Source: an uncultured Roseiflexaceae bacterium
GTDB lineage: Bacteria; Chloroflexota; Chloroflexia; Chloroflexales; Roseiflexaceae
DNA: 21,453 nt
Reading direction: 5' to 3'
NCBI GenBank assembly: GCA_937974195.1
Contig: CALJIC010000185.1
Location: 1-21,453, forward strand
The notes below the pieces were generated by a model. It was not told where the DNA came from. It did not search any database and worked only from the letters and a program-made list of their open reading frames with translations. The position numbers were made by a program, and so were the translations under genes. This document shows, piece by piece, positions 6,890-15,918 of the stretch. Within the stretch, counting starts at the first letter, position 1. Every line of letters starts with the position of its first letter.

Positions 6890-9800
6890 ATGAGACTTCG
6901 CACGCCTGTGCCGCACACCCTGCGCCACGTCGTCTGGCTGATCCCGCTGCTGGCGGCGATCCTTGTCTGGCAGCGCAGCGACCGGGTGGTGCTCGACGTC
7001 CCGCGCGAGCACCACCGCGACGTTCTGAGGGGCTTCTACGCGCCCGAGGCCGGCCCGAGCGGCGCGTTCCGGTGGAGCACCCGCGACGCCGCCCTGTCGC
7101 TGCCGGCGTACACGACCCCGGCTGTGCTCGTGCTGCGCGGCGCGCCCGCGCCGGACGGCACGCGTGTGACGCTCGACTTGGGCGGGCGCCAGGCGCTCGA
7201 TCTGCCGCCCACCGACCGGCTGGAGATGCGCAGCTACCGCATCCTGCTCCCCGCCGACGCTGCGGGCGGCATGCTGCTGCCGGTCCGCATCGCCGCCGCG
7301 GCCCCGGAGCAGCCGGTCGAGGCGCGGCCGCTCGGGATGGCGATCGCGTCGGCCGAGCTGCGGCCGCTCGCCCCGATCCCGCGCCTGCCGCCCGCGCCGC
7401 TGCTCCTCGCGCTCGCGCTGCTGCCAGCGCTGCTCGCCGTGTGCCTCGAGGCCGCGGGCGCCCCGCCGTGGGCGGCGCGGGCGCTGGCGGTCGCTGCCGC
7501 CGTCGCCGCCCCGGCGCTGCTCGTCGCGCGGCCGCTCGCCGCCGTGCCGCTCCTGCTCGACCTGCAGGCGGCGCTCGGCGACCCGGCGGTGCTGCGCTGG
7601 CTGCTCGCGCAGCTTCTGGTGGGCGCGGCCGCGGTCCCGGCGGCGGCGTTCCTGTTCAGAAACCTGCCGCTGCGCGGGCTGCTCTTCGCGCGCGCCACCG
7701 GGCTGGTGCTCGCCGGCTGGCTGAGCTGGCTGCTCTCGGTCGCCGGGCTCCTGCCCTTCGGCGCGCTGTCGGTCTGCATCGCGCTGGCCGCGGTGGCCGG
7801 CGGAGGCGCGTGGGCGCTGCGCGGCCCCGGGCTGCGCGACGTCGCCGGGCTCCTGCGGCGGCGCTGGCGCGAGCTGCTGGCCGCGGAGGCGCTGTTCGCG
7901 CTGGCGTTCTTCTTCGGCCTCTGGCTGCGCTGGAACGGCGCCGTCGGGCCGGCGCTCACCGGCACCGAGAAGCCGATGGACCTGGCGCTGCTGCAGGGGG
8001 CGCTGCGCGACCCCACGTACCCTCCGGCGGACGTGTGGTTCGCCGGGGAGCCGGTGAACTACTACTACCTCGGCTACGTGCAGATCGCGGCGATCGCCAA
8101 GCTCGCCGGCGTCACCGCGGGCGAGGCGTTCAACCTCGGCGTGGCGACGATCTTCGGGCTGACGGCGCTCATGGTGGCCGGCGTGGTCGCGACGCTGTGC
8201 GCGCTGGACGGCCCGCGGCTTCGCGCGCGGTGCGCGCTGCCGGCGCTGCTCGGCGTCGTGCTGGTGCTGCTGGCGGGCAACCAGATGGGCGCGCTGCAGC
8301 TGATCCTCGGCGGGTCGCAGGTGCGGGTGCTGGACGGCGGGCAGCTCGCCGAGGCGCTCGTGCAGCGGCTCAGCGGGGCCAGGGAGATCACGCTGAGCCG
8401 GCCGACGCCGCCCGCGCCCGACTTCGGCGTTCTCCAGGGGTGGACGCCGGCCGCCGAGCAGACCTTCGACTGGTACGGGCCGTCGCGCATCGTGATGGAC
8501 GACATCCCGACCGCGGAGGGCGTCGAGCGGCGGCAGGCGATCACCGAGTTCCCGTTCTTCAGCTTCTACCTGGGCGACCTGCACGCGCACCTGCTGGCGC
8601 TGCCGCACGGCCTGCTCGTGCTGGCGCTGGCGCTAGCGACGCTCGCGCGGCCGACGCTGCCGGTCTACCTCCTCACGCCGCGCGGCTGGCTGGAGCTCGC
8701 GCTCACCGGCGCCGTGCTCGGCAGCCTGTACGCGGTGAACGCCTGGGATGTGCCCGGCTGGTGGCTGCTCTTCTTCGGCGCGCTGGCGCTGCTCTACGGG
8801 CGGGTGGCGGGCGAACGGCTGCCGGCCGTACTGGTGCAGCACGATGCGCCCGCGGGGGCAATCTCCGCCGTCCGGCAGCGGCTCTGGTGGCTGCCGCACT
8901 TCGTCCAGTCGGCGCTCGGGCTGGGCGTGGCGATGCTCGCGGCCGTGGGCCCGTTCGTGGCGAGCTACCGCTCGCCGTTCGGCGGAACGGAGGGGCCGGC
9001 GCCGTGGCAGGGCGTGCCGGTGCTGGAGGCGCTGGGGCGCGTGCTGGGGCCGGCCCCCGACCACACCCGCCTGCACGTCTTCGTGGCGATGTTCGGGCTG
9101 TTCCTGCTGCCGCTGCTCGCGCTCGCCGTCGCCTCCCGGCTGGAGCCCCTTCCTGAGGCGCGGGAAGGGCAGGGCGCCGCCCGTCGCCGGAGGCTCTCTT
9201 CCCGGGCGATCGCCTGGGCGGCCGTGCTCCTCACCCTGCTGATCGGCCAGGCGCTCGGCTTCCCGCTGCTGGCGCTGCTGCCGCTGGCGCTGTGGCTGGC
9301 GCTGCTGGCGTGGCGCAACGCGCACCGGCCGGCGCGGGCGCTCGCGCTGTGGGGCACGGCGGTCGGCGGGCTGCTGGTGCTCGCCGCGGACAGCGTGTAC
9401 GTGCGCGACCAGCTCGAAGGGTTCATGAGCCGCTACATCACGGTGTTCAAGCTCTACTTCCAGGCATGGGTGCTGTGGGGCACGCTGGCGGCCTACGCGC
9501 TCTGGGCCACGCTTCGGGGCGCGGGGAGCGGGGCGCGGCGGGCAGCGGCGGCTGATAATCCTTTACACTCTCGCGCCCTGCGCATTGCGTGCTTCGTGTT
9601 ACCCTTTACCCTGCTCCTCGCCGGCGCGCTGGTCTACCCGGTCGAGACGCTGCGGCGCGGCAAGCCCTGGGGGTCGCCGGCGCGCGAGGTCGACGGCCTG
9701 GCGTTCCTGGCGCGCAAGTCGCCCGGCGAGGCCGCGGCCGTCGCGTGGCTGCACGCGAACGCCGGCGTCGATGAGACGGTTCTGACGGCGTGGTGCGAGT

Positions 9801-10138
9801 GCGTCCCGGACGAGATCGGGCGCGCGGCGGCGGCGAGCGGCGTCCCGACGCTGCTCGGGCGGTCGGAGGGCCACCAGCGCCTGTGGCGGGCCGGTTCGGC
9901 GGCCTGGCTGCGCGAGATCGCCGCGCGCGAGCGCGACATCGGGCGCATGTACACGTCGGAGGACCGCGACGAGACGCTGCGGCTGCTCGAGCAGTATGCG
10001 GTAGACTACGTGCTCGTCGGGCCTGTTGAGCGCGCCGTGTACGGTGCGCAGGCGCCGGCCAAGTTCGACGAGCTGCTGGAGCTGGCGTTCGCCCACGGCG
10101 ACACGCGGATCTACCGGCTGCCACGGGCATCTCCATGA
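6890..10138 (+). CDS. DUF2298 / Chlor_Arch_YYY family polytopic membrane protein
   Basis: This 1082-residue protein has some twenty hydrophobic segments. The family hallmark YYYxG is at 391-395 (NYYYLGY), preceded by GTEKPMD and WFAGEP. Further signatures are EFPFFSFYLGDLHAHL and NAWDVPGWW. Members occur in Chloroflexota and Archaea and look like GT-C-type membrane enzymes, but to my knowledge no reaction is established. TM1 (12-27) is followed by a predicted outer beta-rich domain (46-160: GFYAPE, FRWS, RPLGMAI) shared with other proteins here. The C-terminal roughly 150 residues are soluble, with WLHANAG, PTLLGR, a W-R pair and YVLVGPVERAVYG. I chose the ATG at 6890 because upstream codons cross the -10 and TM1 follows directly. 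Its TGA overlaps the next ATG (ATGA at 10135-10138), so translation is coupled. Confidence 0.88.
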   Translation: MRLRTPVPHTLRHVVWLIPLLAAILVWQRSDRVVLDVPREHHRDVLRGFYAPEAGPSGAFRWSTRDAALSLPAYTTPAVLVLRGAPAPDGTRVTLDLGGRQALDLPPTDRLEMRSYRILLPADAAGGMLLPVRIAAAAPEQPVEARPLGMAIASAELRPLAPIPRLPPAPLLLALALLPALLAVCLEAAGAPPWAARALAVAAAVAAPALLVARPLAAVPLLLDLQAALGDPAVLRWLLAQLLVGAAAVPAAAFLFRNLPLRGLLFARATGLVLAGWLSWLLSVAGLLPFGALSVCIALAAVAGGGAWALRGPGLRDVAGLLRRRWRELLAAEALFALAFFFGLWLRWNGAVGPALTGTEKPMDLALLQGALRDPTYPPADVWFAGEPVNYYYLGYVQIAAIAKLAGVTAGEAFNLGVATIFGLTALMVAGVVATLCALDGPRLRARCALPALLGVVLVLLAGNQMGALQLILGGSQVRVLDGGQLAEALVQRLSGAREITLSRPTPPAPDFGVLQGWTPAAEQTFDWYGPSRIVMDDIPTAEGVERRQAITEFPFFSFYLGDLHAHLLALPHGLLVLALALATLARPTLPVYLLTPRGWLELALTGAVLGSLYAVNAWDVPGWWLLFFGALALLYGRVAGERLPAVLVQHDAPAGAISAVRQRLWWLPHFVQSALGLGVAMLAAVGPFVASYRSPFGGTEGPAPWQGVPVLEALGRVLGPAPDHTRLHVFVAMFGLFLLPLLALAVASRLEPLPEAREGQGAARRRRLSSRAIAWAAVLLTLLIGQALGFPLLALLPLALWLALLAWRNAHRPARALALWGTAVGGLLVLAADSVYVRDQLEGFMSRYITVFKLYFQAWVLWGTLAAYALWATLRGAGSGARRAAAADNPLHSRALRIACFVLPFTLLLAGALVYPVETLRRGKPWGSPAREVDGLAFLARKSPGEAAAVAWLHANAGVDETVLTAWCECVPDEIGRAAAASGVPTLLGRSEGHQRLWRAGSAAWLREIAARERDIGRMYTSEDRDETLRLLEQYAVDYVLVGPVERAVYGAQAPAKFDELLELAFAHGDTRIYRLPRASP

Positions 10139-12348
10139 GCCTGATCCACCACAGCCATATCGCAGACGCGGGGCAGCCAGACGAAGCTGCGCCCGCCGGC
10201 ACCCGGCCTCGGCGGAGGTGGGGCGTGCACGCCCTGGCCCTCGGCGTCTACGCCCTGCTGGCGCTGGCCGTCACCTTCCCGATGCCGCTGCGGCTCACGC
10301 GCGGCATCGCCGGCAACCAGTTCGGCGCGGTGGACGGCTTCCTGGGCATCTGGAACATCTGGTGGACGGCGCAGGCGGTGACGCAGCTGCGCGACCCGTT
10401 CTTCACGCCGCTGCTGTTCCACCCGCAGGGGCTCGACCTGTTCTGGCAGACGCTGAGCCTGCCGCAGGGCCTGATCGCGCTGCCCGTCACGCTGGCGCTC
10501 GGGCCGCTCCCGGCCTACAACCTGCTGATCCTGGCCAGCTTCGTGCTGGGCGGCTACACCGCGTTCCTGTTCGTGCGGCGCTTCGTCCCGAATGACCCGG
10601 CGGCGCTCGCCGGCGGCGCGATCTACGCCCTCGCGCCCTTCCACATGCAGAAGGTGGTGGACGCCCAGCTGGAGGTCGCCTCGATCCAGTGGGTGCCGCT
10701 CTACCTGCTGGCGCTGCACGCGCTGCTGGAGCGGCCGCGCCCGTGGCTGGCGCTGCTCAGCGGCCTGCTGCTGCTGTGGGTCGGGCTGGGCACCTGGTAC
10801 TACGGCCTGTTCTGCCTGGTCTACACCGGGATGGCCGCGGCGGTCTGGGCGCTCTCGGGCGCCGCACCCGGCTCCCGGCGCTCCACGGTTCGCCTGTCGC
10901 GCCTGGCGTTCCACATCCCCACCTTCCTGTGGGGCCTGGCGCCGCTCGCGGTCTGGCTGGCGATCATGGCGCCCAGGCTCTACTCGCTGGCGCTCACCGG
11001 CGACCGGCTGCTGGGCGACGCGCGGGCGTTCAACGAGCATAGCTCGGCCGACCTGGTGGCGTTCTTCCTGCCGAGCCCGCTGCACCCGCTGTGGGGCGCC
11101 GCCATCTCGGACTTCTACCAGAGCATCCACCCCACGGCCTTCCTGTGGAACGTCTCGGTCGGGCTCGTGGCGCTGGCGCTCGCGCTCGTCTCGCTCGTCC
11201 CGCTGGCCGCCGACCGCCGCGCGCTCAGCGCAGACAGCCAGGAGGGGGCCGTCGGCGGGCGGGCCTGGCGCTGGTGGCTGCTGCTCGGCGCGACTCTCCT
11301 GCTGGCGATGGGCGAGGAGCTGCGGGTGCTGGGCCACGAGACGGGCGTGCCGCTGCCCTACGCGCTGCTGGCCGGCCTGCCCGGCATCCGCTCCAGCCAC
11401 CGCCCGAACCACTTCGTGATCCTCAGCATCCTGCTGGTGGCGCTGCTCGCCGCGGGCGGGCTCAGGCGCCTGATCGCGCGCCGCCCCGGGCGCCCGTGGG
11501 CGTGGAGCGGCGCCGCGATCCTGCTGGCCCTGATCATCGACGGCTACGCGGGGCCGCTGCCGATCGTCGAGCGGCCGATCCCCGCCGGCTACGCGCACCT
11601 GCCGGCCCCCGACGGCGGGGCCCTGCTGCCGATCCCGGTCAACCTGAACGTCTCGCGCAGCGAGAACCTGTGGTACCAGACGGCCCACGGCTGGCCGATC
11701 GTCGGCGGGTTCATCGGCCGCGAGCCGCCCTACCCGCTCGGCCGCTACGCCCCCGGCGTCCGCGAGCTGCGCTACGGGCGCCGCGACGACCCGGACATCC
11801 TTGAGCCGGGCTGGCCCGAGCTGGCGCGCGAGTCGCTCGCGCACTACGGGATCCGCTACGTGCTCTACCACCCCGACGCGATGAAGCAGAGCTACGCGCC
11901 GCTGCGGGAGCTGGCCGCCGAGCTCGGGCTGGAGCCGATCTACGCCGACGAGCGGCTGGAGATCTACCCCGTGCCGCCGGTCGACGCCCCGCGGCCGCTG
12001 GCGTACCTCGGCGCCGGGTGGTACGGGCCCGAGCGCGACGCCGAGCGGGTCTGGCGCTGGATGGGCGAGTCCGCCGAGCTGTACCTGGTCAACCCCTTCG
12101 ACGCGCCGCGGGCCGTGCGGCTGGAGCTGCAGATGGAGAGCTTCGAGCGCGCCCGCCCGCTGGCCGTGCGGCTGGACGACGGCCCGCCGGTGACGCTCGA
12201 GGTCAGCCGCGCGGCGATGCGGCGCACGCTGCACCTCCTGCTGGAGCCGGGGACCCATGTGGTATACTTAGACGCTCCAGCGGACCCCCGGCCCGGCCGT
12301 GGCGCGGAGCTGATCAGCATCTCGTTCGAGCGAGTGGCCGTGCGGTAG
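10135..12348 (+). CDS. GT-C-like polytopic membrane protein with C-terminal beta-sandwich module
   Basis: This 737-residue paralog of the products of 155-2329 and 13714-15918 overlaps the DUF2298 gene by 4 bases. A hydrophilic N-tail (1-30) precedes TM1. The first outer loop carries GAVDGFLGIWNIWW with the conserved D67, the probable catalytic acid by analogy with GT-C enzymes. Shared blocks include FHPQGLDLFWQTL, AFFLPSPLHPLWG, NVSVG, TGVPLPYAL, RPNHFV, THGWPI-like AHGWPIVGGF and YAPGVREL. After the last helices a soluble part ends in a beta-rich domain from about residue 620 (LGAGWYGPE, WRWMGE, LVNPFDAP). It most likely transfers a sugar from a lipid carrier outside the cell. The family is not one I can name, and acceptor and donor are unknown. 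Confidence 0.85.
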   Translation: MSLIHHSHIADAGQPDEAAPAGTRPRRRWGVHALALGVYALLALAVTFPMPLRLTRGIAGNQFGAVDGFLGIWNIWWTAQAVTQLRDPFFTPLLFHPQGLDLFWQTLSLPQGLIALPVTLALGPLPAYNLLILASFVLGGYTAFLFVRRFVPNDPAALAGGAIYALAPFHMQKVVDAQLEVASIQWVPLYLLALHALLERPRPWLALLSGLLLLWVGLGTWYYGLFCLVYTGMAAAVWALSGAAPGSRRSTVRLSRLAFHIPTFLWGLAPLAVWLAIMAPRLYSLALTGDRLLGDARAFNEHSSADLVAFFLPSPLHPLWGAAISDFYQSIHPTAFLWNVSVGLVALALALVSLVPLAADRRALSADSQEGAVGGRAWRWWLLLGATLLLAMGEELRVLGHETGVPLPYALLAGLPGIRSSHRPNHFVILSILLVALLAAGGLRRLIARRPGRPWAWSGAAILLALIIDGYAGPLPIVERPIPAGYAHLPAPDGGALLPIPVNLNVSRSENLWYQTAHGWPIVGGFIGREPPYPLGRYAPGVRELRYGRRDDPDILEPGWPELARESLAHYGIRYVLYHPDAMKQSYAPLRELAAELGLEPIYADERLEIYPVPPVDAPRPLAYLGAGWYGPERDAERVWRWMGESAELYLVNPFDAPRAVRLELQMESFERARPLAVRLDDGPPVTLEVSRAAMRRTLHLLLEPGTHVVYLDAPADPRPGRGAELISISFERVAVR
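12260..12268 (+). promoter_or_regulatory. Extended -10-like box inside the end of the GT-C-like gene
   Basis: TGGTATACT matches an extended -10 and lies about 145 bases upstream of the methyltransferase start at 12414. It is also ordinary coding sequence (H-V-V-Y-L), which weakens the case, though the AT-rich codons are unusual for this genome. It could supply a secondary promoter for the methyltransferase-transporter-GT-C segment. Confidence 0.25.
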
Positions 12349-12413
12349 CCGGCTGGTTCGCACCGCGCGCTGCACCGACGCAGCCGAAAGCCGCTCGCCG
12401 CCGTGAGCTCCGG

Positions 12414-13298
12414 ATGACAAGCCCAGCACCAGATATCACGAACGTGTCAAACACCAACAACCGCATCACGCTCCCCGCCTGGCGCTGCATCGCCTACGAG
12501 GTCGCCCTCAACGGCTGGAAGATCCTGTGGGAGACCGTCAACGACTTCAGCCTGTGGCGCCTGATCGAGTACCCGTGGGCCACGCGCGCCCTCGACGTGC
12601 GGCGCGGCGACCTGGTGGTGGACATCGGCTCGGGCACCTCGTCCTACCCGCACATGCTCGCCAAAGAGGGCGTCGACGTGGTGATCGTCGAGCTGGAGGC
12701 CGAGCGAGTGCGCTGGCAGCAGCGCAAGCGCCGCGCCACCGCGCGGCCCGGCGACGGGCGGCTGATCCCGATCGTCGCCGACGCCACCCGGCTGCCGTTC
12801 CGCGACGGCTCGCTGCGGCGCATCAGCGCCGTCTCCTCGCTCGAGCACATCCCCGACGACGTGGCCGTCGGGCAGGAGATCGCGCGCACGCTGGCGGACG
12901 GAGGGCTGGCGGTGCTGACGCTGCCGTACACCAGCGGCGAGCGCACGTCGTTCTTCGAGGGCATCCGGAACTTCCGCCGCGTCGGGCGCAACGCCTTCGT
13001 GCAGGAGGGCAAGGCCGGGTCATTCTTCCGCTTCTACACCGACGATGACATTGAGCGGGTGTACATCGCGCCAGCCGGCGCGCGGGTGACGCAGCGGGCG
13101 GCCTTCGGGCGCAGCCTGCTGAACGGCCGCTACCACGAGACCCGCCTGACGCGCTTCTGGCGCAAGTTCGTGCTGAAGGACTGGCTGCTGGCGCTGCTCG
13201 TCCACCCGCTCGAGGAGCGGCTGGACCGCAGCGACCCGCTGTACGTCATGCTGGCGCTCGAGAAGGAGCCGCAGCCGGCCGAGGTTGGGAGAGGCTGA
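12414..13298 (+). CDS. Class I SAM-dependent methyltransferase
   Basis: This 294-residue protein has motif I VVDIGSGTSSYP (68-79), the acidic position IVELE (E93), the IVADATRLPFRDGSLRRI block and SSLEHIPDD, all typical of Methyltransf_11 enzymes. A roughly 60-residue N-terminal helical region precedes the fold. The C-terminal third (NFRRVGRNAFVQEGK onward, with RFWRKFVLKDWLLALLVHPLEE) may be a substrate or membrane-contacting part. It is unlike the other methyltransferase in this window outside the core motifs, so they probably act on different positions or substrates. The ATG at 12414 lies 65 bp after the preceding stop. The next gene's ATG overlaps this stop by one base (TGATG at 13296-13300), so the two are translationally coupled. 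A role in glycan methylation is inferred from context only. Confidence 0.87.
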   Translation: MTSPAPDITNVSNTNNRITLPAWRCIAYEVALNGWKILWETVNDFSLWRLIEYPWATRALDVRRGDLVVDIGSGTSSYPHMLAKEGVDVVIVELEAERVRWQQRKRRATARPGDGRLIPIVADATRLPFRDGSLRRISAVSSLEHIPDDVAVGQEIARTLADGGLAVLTLPYTSGERTSFFEGIRNFRRVGRNAFVQEGKAGSFFRFYTDDDIERVYIAPAGARVTQRAAFGRSLLNGRYHETRLTRFWRKFVLKDWLLALLVHPLEERLDRSDPLYVMLALEKEPQPAEVGRG

Positions 13299-13699
13299 TG
13301 GCCGAGGCGCTGTTCGGCACCGCCATCCCCCTGCGGGACTGGGCCGCGATCATCGTCAGCGTCACGCTCAATGCCGCGGCGCAGATCTTCCTGCGCCTGG
13401 GCGTGCGCGGCGTCGGCTTCGCCGAGGTGCTATCCTCCGGCGACCTGCGCGCGATCGTGGGGGTGTTCTTCGCGCCGCAGGTGATCGGCGGGCTGGCGTG
13501 CTACGTCGTGAGCGTCGTGCTCTGGATGTACGTGCTCTCGCAGCAGCCGGTCGGCGTCGTCTACCCGATGGTCAGCCTGGCCTACGTCATGGCAGTGCTG
13601 ATGGGCGTGCTGTTCCTCGGCGAGGTCTTCTCGCCGCTGCGCATGGTCGGGCTGGCGTTCATTATGGTCGGCGTGTGGATCATCGCGCGCAGCGCCTGA
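13298..13699 (+). CDS. Small four-helix DMT/SMR-type transporter, possible lipid-linked sugar flippase
   Basis: This 133-residue inner-membrane protein has four helices at about 14-34, 62-82, 86-107 and 113-130, the size and plan of EmrE and of the ArnE/ArnF subunits that flip undecaprenyl-phosphate aminoarabinose. NAAAQIFLRLG (25-35) in TM1 and PVGVVYPMVSLAYVMAVLMG (84-103) match the DMT flippase-like branch. TM1 has no glutamate equivalent to E14 of EmrE, which argues against proton-coupled drug efflux. It starts in the stop codon of the methyltransferase and is followed at once by a GT-C-like gene, so a role in supplying lipid-phosphate sugars to outer-face transferases fits well. Only one such subunit is present; it may act as a homodimer. 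Confidence 0.85.
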   Translation: MAEALFGTAIPLRDWAAIIVSVTLNAAAQIFLRLGVRGVGFAEVLSSGDLRAIVGVFFAPQVIGGLACYVVSVVLWMYVLSQQPVGVVYPMVSLAYVMAVLMGVLFLGEVFSPLRMVGLAFIMVGVWIIARSA

Positions 13700-13713
13700 C
13701 AGCGGCCCGCCCC

Positions 13714-15918
13714 GTGCGCCGCCTCCGCCTCCATCTGGCCGCGCTCGCGGCCTACACGCTGCTCGCGGCCCTGGCCACCTGGCCGGTGGCCGCCACCATC
13801 GGCTGGGGCATCGTCGGCGAGGTGGGCGCGGTCGACGCCTACCAGGACGCCTGGCACCTGTGGTGGAACGCCAGGGCGCTCAGCAGCGGCCGGCTGCCGT
13901 TCTTCACCGACCTGCTCTACTACCCGCACGGCGTGGACCTGTTCTGGCTGACGCTCGGCTTCGCGCAGGGCGCGCCGCTGGCCCCGCTCACCCTCGCGCT
14001 CGGCCCGCTCGCGGCCTACAACCTCGCGACCCTGCTCAGCTACATCGTCGGCGGCTACGCGACGTTCCTCTTCGCCCGGCGGGTCACCGGCAGCGTCCCG
14101 GCCGCGCTGGTCGCCGGCGCGGTGTTCGCCCTCTCGCCGTACCACATCGACAAGGTGGCCGAGGGGAACCTGCCGCTGCTCTCGGTGCAGTGGATCCCGT
14201 GCTACGCCTTCGCGCTCTATCTGCTGCTCGAGCGGCCCTCGTGGCGTACGGCGCTCCTGAGCGGCGGGCTGCTGCTCTGGCTCAGCCTGGGAAGCTGGTA
14301 CTACGGCCTGTTCGCGCTGATGTACACCGGCTGTGCGGCGGGGCTGTGGGCGCTCTCGCTCGCGCCGCGCGGGGCGCAGGGCGCCGCGGGGACGCTTCGC
14401 GCCGGGCCGCTCGCGCTCAGCCTGCGGACGCTGCTGTGGGGCCTGGCGCCGGTCGCGATCTGGCTGGCCGTCCTCGCGCCGCGCCTGAGCGGGCTGGCCG
14501 GCGGCGACCAGGCGCTGATGGACATGCGCTCGGTGATCGCCGAGCGCTCGGCCGACCTGCTGGACTTCTTCCTGCCGAACCCGCGCCACCCGCTGTGGGG
14601 CGAGGCGGTGCGGGCCTGGCGCGAGCAGCGCTACCCGGACGCGATCATCTGGAACGTGTCGCTCGGGTGGGTCGGGCTGGCGCTCGCGCTCGCCTCGCTC
14701 CTGCCGGCCGCGGGCGAGCGGCTGCCGGAAGAAAGCGCGCCGCGCCTCGGCGGCCGGGTCTGGCGCTGGTGGCTGCTGCTCGGCGCGACGCTTCTGCTGG
14801 CGATGGGGCCGGCGCTGCGGGTGGCCGGGGTGGAGACCGGCGTGCCGCTGCCGTTCGCGCTGGTCCAGGACCTGCCGGGAATCCGCGCCGGCCAGCGGCC
14901 GAACCACATGGTGGCGTTCGCGATCCTGGTGCTCGCCATCCTCGCCGCGCACGGCTTCGCGCGGCTCCTGTCCGCGCTCCAGCGCGCAGGGGAAGCGGGG
15001 AGGCGGGAGGGGCGGCTCGCCTGGGCGGTCGCCGGCCTGGCCGTCGCCCTCATCCTGGCGGTGGACGGCTGGGCCGGGCCGCTCACGCCGGTGCGGCGCA
15101 ACGTCCACCCGTTCTACGCAGCGCTCCCGGAGCCAGACGGGGCGCTTATGGCGCTGCCGATGCTGCTGAACATCAACCGCAGCGACACCCTGACGCCGCA
15201 GATGACCCACGGCTGGCCGATCCTCGGCGGGTACGTGGCCCGCCCGCCGCGCTACGACTTCCCGCGCTACACGCCGGGGGTGCGCGAGCTGGAGCAGGGC
15301 CGGGCCACGAGCGATGACATCGTGCGGCCCGGCTGGCCGGAGCTCGGGCGGCGCGCGCTCGCGGCGTACCGCATCCGCTACGTGACGCTCGACCTGACGG
15401 CGCAGCGCGACCCCGGCCGCTTCGGGCTGGGCAAGGCGCAGTACTTCGCGCAGGTGCGCCAGCTGCTGCGCGAGCTGGAGGTCGGGCCGCCGCTCGTCGC
15501 CGACGACGACCTCGAGGCCTACGCCGTGCCGCGCAGCTGGGAGGCGGCGCCGCTGGCCTTCCTCGGCGCCGGGTGGCAGCCGCTGGAGCGGCAGGAGGGC
15601 GCGGACCACCGCTGGCGCTGGATGGGCGAGCGCGCCGAGATCCGGCTGTATAATCCCTACGACCACGCGGTGCCGGCGGAGCTGGCGATCTCCGCAGCGG
15701 CCTTCGAGCGCGAGCGCGCGCTGCGCCTGGAGCTCAACGGGGCCGCGCTCGGCGAGGTGCCCGTGCCGCCCGACCAGCCGCGCGGGCGGGTCGTGCGCTT
15801 TATGCTCGAGCCGGGGGAGCAGCTGCTCACCCTGATGGCGGACGCGTCAGCCGCCCCCGGCCGCAGCGAGCCGATCAGCGTGCGGGTGTTCTCGGTGGCG
15901 CTGCACACCGCGCGCTAA
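13714..15918 (+). CDS. GT-C-like polytopic membrane protein with C-terminal beta-sandwich module
   Basis: This is about 734 residues from the GTG at 13714, chosen because it puts TM1 (8-28) where the two paralogs have it and avoids the transporter gene. No good ribosome site is visible, and a CTG at 13696 overlapping the preceding stop is an alternative. The outer loop has GAVDAYQDAWHLWW with conserved D41. Blocks shared with the product of 10135-12348 include DLFWLTL, DFFLPNPRHPLWGEA, RWWLLLGATLLLAMG, TGVPLPFAL, RPNHMV, THGWPILGGY and YTPGVREL. Thirty bases are identical between the two (11265-11294 and 14760-14789), suggesting duplication or conversion. The C-terminal beta-rich module starts near residue 612 (LGAGWQPLE, WRWMGE, LYNPYD). 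Predicted to be an extracytoplasmic glycosyltransferase of unknown specificity. Confidence 0.85.
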   Translation: MRRLRLHLAALAAYTLLAALATWPVAATIGWGIVGEVGAVDAYQDAWHLWWNARALSSGRLPFFTDLLYYPHGVDLFWLTLGFAQGAPLAPLTLALGPLAAYNLATLLSYIVGGYATFLFARRVTGSVPAALVAGAVFALSPYHIDKVAEGNLPLLSVQWIPCYAFALYLLLERPSWRTALLSGGLLLWLSLGSWYYGLFALMYTGCAAGLWALSLAPRGAQGAAGTLRAGPLALSLRTLLWGLAPVAIWLAVLAPRLSGLAGGDQALMDMRSVIAERSADLLDFFLPNPRHPLWGEAVRAWREQRYPDAIIWNVSLGWVGLALALASLLPAAGERLPEESAPRLGGRVWRWWLLLGATLLLAMGPALRVAGVETGVPLPFALVQDLPGIRAGQRPNHMVAFAILVLAILAAHGFARLLSALQRAGEAGRREGRLAWAVAGLAVALILAVDGWAGPLTPVRRNVHPFYAALPEPDGALMALPMLLNINRSDTLTPQMTHGWPILGGYVARPPRYDFPRYTPGVRELEQGRATSDDIVRPGWPELGRRALAAYRIRYVTLDLTAQRDPGRFGLGKAQYFAQVRQLLRELEVGPPLVADDDLEAYAVPRSWEAAPLAFLGAGWQPLERQEGADHRWRWMGERAEIRLYNPYDHAVPAELAISAAAFERERALRLELNGAALGEVPVPPDQPRGRVVRFMLEPGEQLLTLMADASAAPGRSEPISVRVFSVALHTAR

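Noticed and set aside
9552..9612. Local AT-rich patch with GATAAT and TTTACA in the DUF2298 gene
   Set aside because: It encodes an ordinary loop and helix start in frame, and no gene begins downstream until 10135; too weak to call a promoter.
13285..13713. Upstream extension of the third GT-C-like gene frame over the transporter gene
   Set aside because: The extension overlaps the whole four-helix transporter in another frame and reads as Arg/Gly-rich junk; the paralogs begin with TM1 just after 13714.
15649..15654. Perfect TATAAT as a promoter
   Set aside because: It lies inside conserved coding sequence (LYNPYD, matching LVNPFD of a paralog) and is about 380 bases from the next start, with no -35.
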